DNA of 64,000 nt from Candidatus Rifleibacteriota bacterium. GTDB lineage: Bacteria > Muiribacteriota > Ozemobacteria > Ozemobacterales > Ozemobacteraceae. Made by a program: the position numbers and the translations under genes. The notes below the pieces were generated by a model that was given only the letters and a program-made list of their open reading frames with translations, had not been told where the DNA came from and searched no databases. Where the stretch lies: positions 1 to 64,000 of the forward strand of contig JADFZL010000023.1 in the NCBI GenBank assembly GCA_015232575.1. The letters are read 5' to 3'. This document shows, piece after piece, positions 45,472 to 54,198 of the stretch; position 1 is the first letter of the stretch; every line of letters starts with the position of its first letter.

Positions 45472-45855
45472 CCGGCCTTTGACAAAGAGGTTATTTCGCA
45501 AGACACTTCTTGCTCAGACGGTTTCTTTCCAGATCCAGAGTTTGAGTATTGAAAAAAAGCGCCTTTTGACCGAAGCAAAAGCACGCATGTGAGGCTTTTG
45601 TCTTTTTCTTGGTTGGTATTTCTCAAATTTGTCATGAAAAGTGACGAATTCTCCGCAATCTTTTGAATAAAAAGAGAAGAAAAATTCGTCGCTCCTAAAA
45701 ATTCAAAAAAAAATTTCAAAAAATGCGAAAAAAACGCCTTGAAAGATAAAAATGAATATGCTATGATGGCCACGCTAAAAAGCAAGTTCCTATCACGAAT
45801 TTAAGCTCTAATTGTCTATCTTCCTAATACATTATTAACAAAGTGTGAAAAATTT
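45472..45855. other. Non-coding stretch after the IS91 remnant
   Basis: No supported gene. An antisense frame at 45441-45785 is low-complexity Phe-rich and rejected. Probably IS91 right-end debris and the promoter of the DJ-1 gene. Confidence 0.4.
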
Positions 45856-46455
45856 ATGCTGATTTCTATCCTAACTTTCCGAGGCTTTAATGAACTTGAT
45901 TCTCTTATTGCTTTAGGTATCCTCAATCGCATTAAAAAACCTGATTGGCGTGTGAACATCTGCAGTCCTGAAAATTCAGTCACGTCGATGAACGGTGTAA
46001 CAGTATCGGCGCAGTCGCTGTTAGAGGATATACCAAAGTCAGATGCAGTAATTGTTGGGAGCGGCGCACTAACAAGAGATGTAGTACAAAACCAAGAAAT
46101 AATGAATATGCTCAAGCTAGACCCTGCTCGACAATTGATTGCCGCGCAATGTTCTGGCACTCTAATTTTAGCTAAATTAGGACTACTTGGAAAAATACCC
46201 GCTTGCACTGATTTGACTACCAAACCTTGGGTACAAGAAGCAGGTATAGAAGTGCTTAACACGCCTTTTTATGCTGAGAATAATATCGCTACAGCTGGAG
46301 GTTGTTTCTCTTCGCAATATCTTGCCGCATGGATTATCGCTAAAACAGTGGGGATTGAATCCGCCGCCGAGGCTATCCATTATGTTGCGCCAGTCGGTGA
46401 AAAAGAAGAATACGTTGAAAGAGCAATGAGGAACATTGCAAAGTTTATCGTTTAA
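45856..46455 (+). CDS. DJ-1/PfpI-family protein
   Basis: 199 residues with the ThiJ/PfpI fold: SILTFRGFNELDSLIALGIL at the start, DAVIVGSG, the nucleophile elbow AAQCSGTLILAKLGLL with Cys near 101, and ATAGGCFSSQYLAAWII. This superfamily covers isonitrile hydratases, AraC-type ligand domains, glyoxalases and chaperone-like proteins; the exact reaction is not evident. It is one of the few plus-strand genes in the array and has no obvious attC-like site, so it may have arrived with the IS elements. Confidence 0.85.
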   Translation: MLISILTFRGFNELDSLIALGILNRIKKPDWRVNICSPENSVTSMNGVTVSAQSLLEDIPKSDAVIVGSGALTRDVVQNQEIMNMLKLDPARQLIAAQCSGTLILAKLGLLGKIPACTDLTTKPWVQEAGIEVLNTPFYAENNIATAGGCFSSQYLAAWIIAKTVGIESAAEAIHYVAPVGEKEEYVERAMRNIAKFIV

Positions 46456-46509
46456 TCGGTTTTTACACACATTTCAGAACGGGACTGAGGGACGTTGAAA
46501 ATTTTTAAC

Positions 46510-46540
46510 CTGCGTAATCTTTTTTCTATCGATTACGCAG
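46510..46540 (+). terminator. Hairpin downstream of the DJ-1 gene
   Basis: CTGCGTAATC pairs with GATTACGCAG over 10 bp, 55 nt after the stop. It is followed by ATGCCTATTTTT. Confidence 0.65.
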
Positions 46541-46559
46541 ATGCCTATTTTTAACTGCG

Positions 46560-46862
46560 TTACAACTTACTTTTAATCACCCCCGCCAAGTATTCCGAAT
46601 CCTCCGCAATGCCCAAAAAGCGACCCGAACCCCAAGTATTCAGCCAAGGCAAACCAATAAAATAAAGTCCTTCCACATCGGTGACACCGCGTTTATATTT
46701 CGGATGTCCACGCCCATCAAAACAAGGCAATTCAATCCAACTGTAATTTGGTCTAAACCCAATCGCCCACACAATGCTTTTAATTCCTAGCTCATCTGCA
46801 TCAATACTCACAGGGTCAAATTCAGGTTGCCAAACTTTTTTGAACGGTGGCTCAACAGGTTT
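46560..46862 (-). pseudogene. C-terminal fragment of a flavin-dependent oxidoreductase
   Basis: The frame contains KPVEPPFKKVWQPEFD, then ADELGIKSIVWAIGFRPNYSWIELP, GVTDVEGLYFIGLPWLNTWGSGRFLGI and EYLAGVI. This is the tail of FAD/NAD(P)-binding monooxygenase-like proteins of the putative flavoprotein/CzcO-like group. The FAD- and NADP-binding Rossmann motifs are missing because an IS21 istA fragment is joined at about 46862. Non-functional remnant. Confidence 0.8.
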
Positions 46863-47014
46863 AGATTCGCTTTTTCAGCGCGTTCAACGTAATCTTTCGC
46901 TGTGGTTTTCGAGACTTGACAGGCTCTGGCAATTTGCCGAAAACTTAACTGATTAACCAACTTCAATCTGAGAATTTCTTTTATTTTTCTCAAAGTTATA
47001 CCCTTTCTGGCCAT
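46862..47014 (-). pseudogene. N-terminal fragment of IS21-family transposase IstA
   Basis: MARKGITLRKIKEILRLKLVNQLSFRQIARACQVSKTTAKDYVERAEKA is the helix-turn-helix start of IstA. AGGAGG lies 8 nt before the ATG at 47014. After about 50 residues the frame runs out of the element into the flavoprotein fragment, so the catalytic core and istB are lost. Confidence 0.88.
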
Positions 47015-47096
47015 TTTCATTTCCTCCTAAAAACAGGAACATGATATACGGCCGAAGCCAATCTGTCGTAATTAGCTTCTGAAAAGGGTTCCAGTA

Positions 47097-47240
47097 ATCT
47101 GACCACCATTTCCGGTCAAAACGGACACCGTTCCGGAAAATTTAAAAAAGTGGTCAGTTTCCACCGGAATAGGTGGTCACTTTCAACCGGAACGGGTGGT
47201 CAGTTTGTTCCGGATTTGGCGGTCAGTTGCCGCCGGAAAA
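47097..47240. repeat. IS21-type end with multiple transposase-binding repeats
   Basis: Four direct repeats of about 22 bp recur near 47151, 47172, 47195 and 47218, each GGTGGTCAGTTTxxxCCGGAA-like. An inverted copy (CTGACCACCATTTCCGG) is near 47098. Such arrays are typical of IS21 termini. They lie directly upstream of the istA fragment. Confidence 0.8.
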
Positions 47241-47244
47241 TGCA

Positions 47245-47355
47245 ACCAGGCGAGGAGAACCAAAACATCGTTGCGGGCACGCGCTAAACTTGACAAAAAA
47301 ATCACAAAACTTTCTTCGGAAAACCTACCCGCTAAACAATTGCTCATCTTTAAAC
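47245..47355 (-). repeat. attC-like site, partial (IS21-adjacent)
   Basis: GAGGAGAACCAAAACATCGT ... GCGGGCACGCGCTAAACTTG ... CTTCGGAAAACC matches the sites at 54695, 56721 and 59344. The left end box is lost at the IS21 junction. A GTGA hairpin (ACGCGTGAGCGTTT) follows near 47378. Confidence 0.6.
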
Positions 47356-47430
47356 AAACTGCTTTTTTCCTAACGCGTGAGCGTTTGCCTTTACCCCACT
47401 TGAGTTGATAAGCTTTGTAATATCGAACGC

Positions 47431-47558
47431 AACGACTTCAGTGGGTCGCCGAGTGTTTTGCAACGAGGGAATCAGAGCGTTTTGGGCATAATTTTTGCGG
47501 TTTTGTTCGCAAAAATTGTGACCAGCCCTGACGATCCACTGAAAGTCACTGTTCTATC
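47431..47558 (-). repeat. attC-like recombination site
   Basis: Left end TCGAACGCAACGACTTCAGT and right arm ATCCACTGAAAGTCACTGTTC pair imperfectly (CTTCAGTGG with CCACTGAAAG). One extra base lies in the right arm. An inner stem TTTTTGCG/CGCAAAAA caps it. 128 bp, same architecture as 59550-59687. Confidence 0.75.
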
Positions 47559-47654
47559 ACGCTTTTCATGCTTTTGTTTTTATGTTTTGATTGCCGTTAT
47601 TGCTTTTGCCTTTATTGTTTTTAATGCCTTTATGTTTTTATTGCTTTATTCGAT

Positions 47655-47772
47655 TGTTCACAAACATTTCGAAAGCCGAGGGTGAAACAGAAACATTTTA
47701 GCGGACACACGCTAAACTTGATAAAAAAACCACAGAACTTTCTTCGTAAAACTCGCCCTCGGCTCAAACGGC
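47655..47772 (-). repeat. attC-like site directly 3' of the HEPN gene
   Basis: AAGCCGAGGGTGAAACAG pairs with CTCGCCCTCGGCTCAAACG. The interior contains CACGCTAAACTTGATAAAAA as in other sites. It begins 22 nt past the HEPN stop, the expected position for a cassette's own attC. Confidence 0.7.
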
Positions 47773-47793
47773 CATTTTTAAACAAAATAAGCT

Positions 47794-48711
47794 TTAGTCA
47801 GGTGAACTATAAATTTCATCAAGTTTTTCAATGAATGCAATAATAAAATTCCTATATATATTCAACTCAACATCTTTAATTAGATAAAATTTGTTTTGTA
47901 CTAAAAGGTTGTTTTGAAAAATTTTATCTGTATCTATTAGAAAATTATTGCTCCTATCATCAAGACCTTTCTTAAATTTATCTAATTTCCCTCCAATATT
48001 GGATTTTGCCATTTGAGTTATTATTCCATGACTATGAGAGTAGATATTTCTAAATTCGGTATATAATTTCCAAAGATCTATCATTGCTTGCTCATTGAGA
48101 GACAATTCAGATTCTAACTTGATTCGAAGCAATGGATATTTTTTCATGATTACTTCAAGCAATTCTTCTTCTTTGGTTTGTCCAGAAATAGAAAGGATCT
48201 TTTTTATAGTCGTCTCAATTATGCTGTATAGAAATAAAAATTCCCAAACGTTCAAAAAGCACTTGATAACTTCATACCAATTCTTGGCACTTGTTGTACT
48301 TAAAAGATCCTTTATGTTAATTCTAATGTCTTTATTCAAATCATTCTCCAAAGACAAACCCATTGCTGTCAAGCAAACATATGATTTTTGCATATTCTCT
48401 TTGAATATCTTCTCTATTATTTGGTCTAGAAAATTCTCAATATCAATAGACTTAATTTCATCTGATTTGAGTTCTGTTAAAATATCTATTCCATTATTAT
48501 TGTCAATACTAATAGTTTTATTCTTAACTAAAAATTCTTTCTTTTCTTTAAGGATAGTTTGTTTTGAAACGATTTCAATAAAGCTATCAACGTAAGATAG
48601 CAATAATATATTCGTAAGTTGTGATAGATAGTATATATTATGGAATTCCTTATACCATTCAGATGATTTTTCGGAAGGTGCTCTTAAGATTGGCGTATAT
48701 CCTGCTAACAT
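47794..48711 (-). CDS. Unknown helical protein with HEPN-type RNIYSH motif
   Basis: 305 residues from the ATG at 48711 (MLAGYTPIL), which has AAGGAG 6 nt upstream. The protein is almost all helix and highly charged. EFRNIYSHSHG near residue 230 matches the Rx4-6H motif of HEPN ribonuclease domains, preceded by a long helix (IDLWKLYTEF) as in that fold. No minimal nucleotidyltransferase partner gene adjoins it, so it may be a solo HEPN protein. Cassette context, with an attC-like site 22 nt downstream, is consistent with a toxin or defence role. Low GC and AT-rich codons differ from the core genes at 6-31 kb. Confidence 0.6.
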   Translation of the reverse strand: MLAGYTPILRAPSEKSSEWYKEFHNIYYLSQLTNILLLSYVDSFIEIVSKQTILKEKKEFLVKNKTISIDNNNGIDILTELKSDEIKSIDIENFLDQIIEKIFKENMQKSYVCLTAMGLSLENDLNKDIRINIKDLLSTTSAKNWYEVIKCFLNVWEFLFLYSIIETTIKKILSISGQTKEEELLEVIMKKYPLLRIKLESELSLNEQAMIDLWKLYTEFRNIYSHSHGIITQMAKSNIGGKLDKFKKGLDDRSNNFLIDTDKIFQNNLLVQNKFYLIKDVELNIYRNFIIAFIEKLDEIYSSPD

Positions 48712-48775
48712 TCTTTGCTCCTTGCTCTTCAATAAGTTATCAAACGTTTCAATACATCCAAGTGAATGCTTAGAA

Positions 48776-49539
48776 TTATTTTTCTTTAATTAGATTTTGA
48801 AGAATTTCTATATTTCCAGGACCCATCGATTTCATGTCAGGGATTGGTTTAAGCATATAATCATCCATATGATTCCACTCGCCTGAGCTTTTTCCATCGC
48901 TTTTTTTTATCGAATCAAATTCTCTTGAAAAATTCAAGCATGTTAGAATTAAGCAATTCAATTTTTCTGAAGCCCTTGTTGTGTCAACTTCACAGAAAAA
49001 AGAAATGCATTCCGCTGGTTTTAACAATGGAATTTGAACGAAAAAAGCAGGACTATCCTTACGATCCAAGCCTGGAATAATTGCGATTGGCATATCATAG
49101 GAGATTTTATTCCCTTCGAAAAAACATTCTATTTTCATTTCTTCCTTGGAAGACAAATGTAGGTCAATGGTGGAAATTTGTATTGAATGAGGAATTGTTG
49201 TAATTTTAAAATTGACTCCATACAATGTTTCAGAAGTATTGTTTTTTACGGTGATAGGAAAAAGGCTCTTTCCTTTTAAAGCGATAGATTCAAACTTTAA
49301 TGGGAAAACAGTTATTTCTGGGGTAAAATACCATTGAAAAAAAGAAAAAGCTCCAAAAACCGCTAACAAGAACATAATGATTTCAAACAAGAGCCTTGAG
49401 TTTATTGGCCATTCTTGTTTTTTTAAGGGAGCGGGGGAAAACAACTCGTAGAGTTTTTCACTTGGAATGTTTTCTAGAATAAAATTCTTAAATTGAGGAG
49501 CTCGGAGTTTAGAATAACCCTTTAAACTAAATTTGTAAG
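48776..49539 (-). pseudogene. Membrane-anchored protein truncated by an IS element
   Basis: The frame below the element end (about 255 residues) has a membrane helix (LLFEIIMFLLAVFGAFSFFQWYF) near its start and then a beta-rich domain (FESIALKGKSLFPITVKNNTSETLYGVNF). The C-terminal part is hydrophilic. The frame continues into the IS sequence, where it only translates antisense-like transposase codons, so the true 5' end is lost. The remaining part could still be translated from an internal start but none has a good site. Function unknown. Confidence 0.6.
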
Positions 49540-51104
49540 TGTTCAGGTAGTCTGAACAAATTTTTTGTATGAAAAAGCCTTCCCGAAAATTTCGGGAATA
49601 TTTACTAAAAAAGGAAAGCAATGAAGGAATTTTTATCCAGAAGGAACTGGAAACATCCTTGGAGTAGGAAGATTCATAGCCAGGGCTTCTTTGGCGGCCT
49701 GAATGAAGTTCCAGACTTTCTGCTTCAACGAAGTGATCATAGTCATTGCTCGGTGAGCAAATGTAGCTCCTCGTGCAGATTTGCTGCCTTGGCAGATAAC
49801 TCTCCATACCACAGGCTGTCTCAAAACCCTCTCGGCCCGATTGTTGCTGAGTTCGAGAATCTCTGGATATTTGACGAATGTCCAAAGAGACTTCCAGTGC
49901 TTTTTCAACGATTTTCCCAAGGAAACAGCCTTGGAATCGTCGGACTTCAGAAGCTGATTTATCATTCGCTTGAACCTGCTTCGAATAGGACGCACAATCA
50001 TTTTGAGTCCTTCTTTGGAAATAGTTCTGTTTCGGAAAGATTCCCAGGCTTTTCTGATTCGAACTATTTCTTCCCTGGCCCATTGAGCAGTTTCCTTGGA
50101 ACCAAGATCGCGTTCGATCAAACCAACAAAATCCCTTTCCAAATGGCTGGTAATACAAAGTTGTCGCTTGTCCGCCGGAATCGACGAATATGCACACCAT
50201 CGGTCGGAAGTCAAAAGCCCCTGATAATCTCTCAGTATTCCAGAGAAACCTTCTTTGCCGCGGCTGGGGCTTATTCGAAAAACAGTTGCATTTGCATTGG
50301 TAGCTGTCCACAGCCAAGTCTTTTTTCCATTTTCCCGCCATCCGGTTTCGTCGGCCCATACAGCAGGAGAATACTGAATTGCGGTCAAAGCCTCTTGATA
50401 TGGTTGAGCCAGCGCAATACTGGTTCGACGTTCTTCTGCAAGCAAGGTGCTGCGAGAGAATCTCGCATCTTCTCCAAGCAACATTACCAAAAGATCTTGA
50501 GTATGTTGAAGACTCAAATGAAACTTTGGTCTCAGAATTGCTATAAAACTTCCAAGACGAGCTCCGATAGAACTTTTTCCAAAGGGATTCGGAGAGCGAT
50601 TGAACGAACGACAACATGGACACTCTACTGTAAAACGATGAATCTCCCGAATGATTGGCTCTATCTGAGGCAGTTCGATCTGTTGGATATTTTCTACAAC
50701 CGTTACTTTTCCTCCTACCAAACTGTTTCCACAATCGTTGCATTGTTGGGGGAAAAGATCGTGAAATACGGTGACTTTCTCGGGTGGAAAAAACTTGCGA
50801 GAGTTTCCTGGGTGACCTTTTGGAGGTCCTTTCGGGCGTTTTCCAGTAGAAATCACTTTTCTTTTTTTCCGGTGCAAATCGGTGGAAGGCGGAAGATGAC
50901 TGTTGCTGGAATTTTGGTTCATTTTTGCCAACAATTCCTTGACGATTTGATTCAAGAAAGCAACTTCGGCTTCCAGCTCCGCAATCCGCTTTTCCATTTT
51001 TTCGCAGTTGGGACATTTTTTACTCATAACTCCATTATAAAGTAGGATTGAAAAAGGTACAATAGGCAAAATGATAAACCAAAAAAAATTAGACCACCTG
51101 AACA
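49540..51104 (-). mobile_element. IS66-family insertion sequence, ISBst12-like single-ORF type
   Basis: The inverted ends TGTTCAGGTAGTCT (49540) and AGACCACCTGAACA (to 51104) enclose one transposase gene. The flanking 8-mers (TTTGTAAG and ATTACGCT) do not match, so no target duplication is visible and one flank has probably been deleted or rearranged. The element truncates the membrane-protein gene on one side; the other side is attC-spacer sequence with a GTGA hairpin. Confidence 0.8.
49633..51027 (-). CDS. IS66-family transposase (TnpC type)
   Basis: 464 residues from MSKKCPNC. An N-terminal leucine-zipper-like helix (KRIAELEAEVAFLNQIVKEL) is followed by a zinc-ribbon-like part (FPQQCNDCGNSL and CPCC). 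The DDE catalytic core has VWADETGWRENGKKTWLW, LTSDRWCAY and LSNNRAERVLRQPVVW. The tail contains GATFAHRAMTMITSLKQ. The frame is intact, so it may still be active. No tnpA/tnpB accompany it, as in the ISBst12 subgroup. Confidence 0.88.
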   Translation of the reverse strand: MSKKCPNCEKMEKRIAELEAEVAFLNQIVKELLAKMNQNSSNSHLPPSTDLHRKKRKVISTGKRPKGPPKGHPGNSRKFFPPEKVTVFHDLFPQQCNDCGNSLVGGKVTVVENIQQIELPQIEPIIREIHRFTVECPCCRSFNRSPNPFGKSSIGARLGSFIAILRPKFHLSLQHTQDLLVMLLGEDARFSRSTLLAEERRTSIALAQPYQEALTAIQYSPAVWADETGWRENGKKTWLWTATNANATVFRISPSRGKEGFSGILRDYQGLLTSDRWCAYSSIPADKRQLCITSHLERDFVGLIERDLGSKETAQWAREEIVRIRKAWESFRNRTISKEGLKMIVRPIRSRFKRMINQLLKSDDSKAVSLGKSLKKHWKSLWTFVKYPEILELSNNRAERVLRQPVVWRVICQGSKSARGATFAHRAMTMITSLKQKVWNFIQAAKEALAMNLPTPRMFPVPSG

Positions 51105-51363
51105 ATTACGCTTTTACTTATCGCGTGAGCGATTAATGTTTTTATGCTTTTAGTGCTGGACTTTTATCAAGCGGAAAAATAACAATACTTGAATGTTTGA
51201 TTTTCCTGCATCATTTGGAGGCCTTAATTGTTGAAGACCATTATTAATAATTACCTATCTCAACGTGGAAAATACCACTGGTTATCGTTATTTTTTTACC
51301 GAACCTCTAATTCATCTATAAAAGGAATTCTCCTTCGAGTTTCGAGAAGTTCTGCAGATGGTC

Positions 51364-53244
51364 TTAATTTTCTCGAATCAGAGTAAGCGCTTCTTCTGCA
51401 GTGGTAAGACCCTGACTGAATTTGAGTGCCAAATCTTCCCGCAAAGTTTTCATGCCATTTTCGATTGCAGCAGCCTTCAAATCGTCGCTGGATGTTTTAT
51501 GACTCATCAATAGACGCATTTTCTCACTTGTATACATGACTTCATGTATATCTAGCCAACCATTGTAGCCGCTCTGAAAGCAATTATCGCAGCCCTTGGC
51601 GTGAAAATAGGTTCCTTTGTTCGTTTTTGGGGTGATTCCTATGTTCTGAAGGACTTCCGAGGTAATGCTTGTATTGATATCCTTGCAGAATTTGCACACA
51701 GCGCGGACCCGTCGCTGAAAAACTATACAACGAAGTGTTTCGGAAATTAGAAATGGCTCTACGCCCATATCGATAAGTCGATTGACGGAAGTGAAGGAAC
51801 TGTTTGTGCACATGCTGGCAAAAATCAGATGGCCTCTCAATGCTGCCTCAAAGGCAATTTGGGCGGTTTCTATGTTGCGGATCTCACCAAGAATAATGAC
51901 ATCTGCGTCTTGTCGAAAAATAGCCTGGAGGGTTGTTTCGAGATTGAGGTCGATTTCAGGCTGTATCTGGTTAACCATTTTAAGTTTGTACTCTATAGGG
52001 TTTTCGACAGTAAAGATATTCATTCTAGAACCATTAATTGCATTTAGGCAGGCATACAGCGTTGTAATTTTTCCAGAACCGACTGGTCCGGTTACGAGAA
52101 TGATGCCATTCGGTTGGGTAATGGCTTTTTTCAGAAGCGCTAGATTAGCTGGAGTAAAATTGAGGTTATCAAGTTCGGTTTGGATACTAGATTTATCCAG
52201 AATTTGCAGATGGATTTTTTCACCAAATGCAACTGGAATCGTATTCACACTAAAATCGATGGATTTGTCCGCGATGGTTATGTTGAAGCGACCCTCCTGA
52301 GGTGTAAGGCACTTCGAGATGTCCATGCCGCTCATAAATTTCAGACGGGAGATAATTGAATATCTGGCTTCCGGTTGAAGGGTCATGAAAACGTCTAATG
52401 TTCCATTTATTCGATAGCGTATTCGAAGCTCGTCCTCAGCCGGGTCGATGTGAATGTCGGAAGCACCCTTTTGCACTGCCTGACAAATAATAGTATTGAC
52501 CATCTTGGTAAGAGGAGTTTCCTCGGAAGCTTTTTTTAAACCGCAGAAAAAATCCTCGTCAATAACGCTTTTACTTTGCCCAAATCGAAAAAATGCCCAG
52601 TTTACAACTATGATGCCGAATATTACTAGTATAACTAAGCCAATTTGTTTTAGTAAGGTCTCATAGAGCCAGGTTGGTTCGATTAAGAAGGGGAAATACT
52701 TAAAAAGGGGTAAAAGAACACATCCAGCAATTATAGCTATCAGGATAAGTCTAATCATGAGGGCATTGGAATAAATTCGGTAATCGAAATCGAGTATTTT
52801 CTCAATACTTTCCAGGGCTTTGTCAAGAATATCAGCGGATTCGCCGATTTTAATCAATTCACAGAAAATATTATTGAAGATTTTGGGGTGTTCTTGCAGA
52901 GCGCGATAAAAATTCTTCCCAGATCGAATATCCATAATGATTTTTTCAAGAGTATTTTTGAAGAATATATTTTCCATTTTGTCAGCGATTATACTGAGAG
53001 CTTTGACCAAGGGAATTGATGCGATAAGCATGGTCTTGAGCTGGACAAGGAAATACATCATTTCTTTATGAGAAACAGAGCTAAACAAGACCTCGCCACC
53101 TCCAATTTTGGCCGGGGTTGCCTTCGTCAATATAAACCCTTTTTCGGAAAGAAGGTTGCTCAATTGGCGAAAATCATCAGTTACAATAGAGGTTTTGACA
53201 ATTTCACCATTGCTGTTTTTTATCTCGCAATCGAATTTTTGCAT
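51364..53244 (-). CDS. PilC/GspF-like half fused to a degenerate PilB/GspE-like ATPase
   Basis: 626 residues from ATG 53244 (MQKFDCEIKNSNGE), with AAGGAT upstream; a longer frame only translates an attC-like site. Residues about 1-45 and 60-190 match one repeat of the PilC/GspF platform protein (FLVQLKTMLIASIPLVKAL, GKNFYRALQEHPKIFNNIF, ELIKIGESADIL), with two membrane helices at about 165-225. Residues 250-600 match the type II/IV secretion ATPase: KGASDIHIDPAEDELRIRYRING, GPVGSGKITTLY, ENPIEY, DVIILGEIRN, LRGHLIFASMCTNSS and a CKFC...CDNC zinc motif. Key residues have changed: Walker A GKT is GKI, Asp after GEIR is Asn, and the His-box HTN is CTN. It looks like a pseudo-ATPase. The platform-plus-ATPase join in one chain is unusual. 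Confidence 0.85.
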   Translation of the reverse strand: MQKFDCEIKNSNGEIVKTSIVTDDFRQLSNLLSEKGFILTKATPAKIGGGEVLFSSVSHKEMMYFLVQLKTMLIASIPLVKALSIIADKMENIFFKNTLEKIIMDIRSGKNFYRALQEHPKIFNNIFCELIKIGESADILDKALESIEKILDFDYRIYSNALMIRLILIAIIAGCVLLPLFKYFPFLIEPTWLYETLLKQIGLVILVIFGIIVVNWAFFRFGQSKSVIDEDFFCGLKKASEETPLTKMVNTIICQAVQKGASDIHIDPAEDELRIRYRINGTLDVFMTLQPEARYSIISRLKFMSGMDISKCLTPQEGRFNITIADKSIDFSVNTIPVAFGEKIHLQILDKSSIQTELDNLNFTPANLALLKKAITQPNGIILVTGPVGSGKITTLYACLNAINGSRMNIFTVENPIEYKLKMVNQIQPEIDLNLETTLQAIFRQDADVIILGEIRNIETAQIAFEAALRGHLIFASMCTNSSFTSVNRLIDMGVEPFLISETLRCIVFQRRVRAVCKFCKDINTSITSEVLQNIGITPKTNKGTYFHAKGCDNCFQSGYNGWLDIHEVMYTSEKMRLLMSHKTSSDDLKAAAIENGMKTLREDLALKFSQGLTTAEEALTLIREN

Positions 53245-53339
53245 ATAGATTATCCTTGATTTTTTAGAGAAAACACTCAGACAATGGTGTGCTTTCGGTA
53301 AAATTTCTAAAAACGGTTGAAAAAACGTTGAAATTTTTT

Positions 53340-53435
53340 TGTGAGCCCTATCGGCTTCACATGCAATTTTTACCATACTTTATCGCTGAGGACAAGTTTT
53401 TATCGCCGAGTCTGCACAGCTCGGTTCGAGATGCT
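53340..53435 (-). repeat. attC-like site, degenerate, upstream of the PilC-PilB gene
   Basis: GAGCCCTATCGGCTTCACA at the left and GCACAGCTCGGTTCGAGATGC at the right form the outer parts. TTTTAATGCCC and a CCCGCGTGAGC hairpin half follow. It is shorter and more decayed than other sites. Confidence 0.45.
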
Positions 53436-53521
53436 TTTAATGCCCTTTTGCTTTTAACCCCGCGTGAGCAATGCCTTTGCTTTTAACATTTCGATTGCAC
53501 TGTTATAACCCTTTTTAATAA

Positions 53522-53740
53522 AGAGTAGGGCAGTAAGCCATACATCTGGTTCTAATTTCTACAAATTAAAGTTGTACAGGCGTGAAATCCCCGCTCAATT
53601 TCTTTCGGGCACTTCTTATCCGGGGTATTGAACATTTACTTTAATCTTCTTTCTCTAATATAGGCTGTCATTAGAGTGGAGGTCGCCTTATTTATACTCC
53701 GGGCGGAGTTGATGCATCACATCCCACTGCCCTACAATTT
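53522..53740. repeat. MITE-like element with TAGGGCAGT ends
   Basis: AGTAGGGCAGTAAGCCATAC near 53524 and, inverted, CATCCCACTGCCCTAC near 53720 bound a ~215 bp segment without a gene. It touches the 3' end of the DIP1984-family gene. Only one copy is in the window, so this is tentative. Confidence 0.4.
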
Positions 53741-54198
53741 TATTCTACCAAATCAATCGTCCAATTGCACTCTTGAATTTTTGTATCAAGCAATCTATAT
53801 TCTTTTGCTATTTCATCAGCCCTTTTCCGAGTCGCGGGAACATCAATATTGGGGACATTCTTTATCTCTCTTTGGCTGTATCGGTCTTGATTTGGCAAGG
53901 CCTTATCAGCTAGGTTTACATGTACCATGTGAAGAAGGTTCAGCATGTCCTTTTTAATTAGGGCTTCCATCATGGTAAGGTTGTCATTAATTTTGGTGGA
54001 AATATTGGTTTTGTTAATCTTTACAACAATTTTCTCGAATTCTGCCGAAGCGTGTTTGAGTTCTTCAATTAAGGAAGCCGGGTTTTCAATTGGTTTGTCA
54101 CCTTCTTGAATCCTAGCTTGCTGGTAAATACGCTTCTTGAGCTCTTCAATTTTTGTTTTTATTGCCTTTCTTTCAATCAAAGCCTGAGCAAGTTTCAT
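53740..54198 (-). CDS. DIP1984-family protein
   Basis: 152 residues matching the DIP1984/septicolysin-like family: MKLAQALIERKAIKTKIEELKKRI, QARIQEGDKPIENPASLIEEL, the conserved VVKINKTN and, at the end, IQECNW. All-helical, probably a coiled-coil dimer. Function is not established. This family is often found as a single-gene cassette in mobile or integron-type regions, which fits the location. Confidence 0.88.
   Translation of the reverse strand: MKLAQALIERKAIKTKIEELKKRIYQQARIQEGDKPIENPASLIEELKHASAEFEKIVVKINKTNISTKINDNLTMMEALIKKDMLNLLHMVHVNLADKALPNQDRYSQREIKNVPNIDVPATRKRADEIAKEYRLLDTKIQECNWTIDLVE

Noticed and set aside
45441..45785. 114-codon minus-strand frame rich in Phe and Ser
   Set aside because: Low complexity, overlaps the IS91 remnant, no family or start signal.
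49621..51045. 474-codon plus-strand open frame across the insertion sequence, and a minus-strand frame running from 49640 to 51016 that joins the truncated membrane gene
   Set aside because: Both overlap the transposase in other frames and show Ser/Arg/Phe-rich composition with no domain. Only the part of the minus frame below 49540 looks like real protein.
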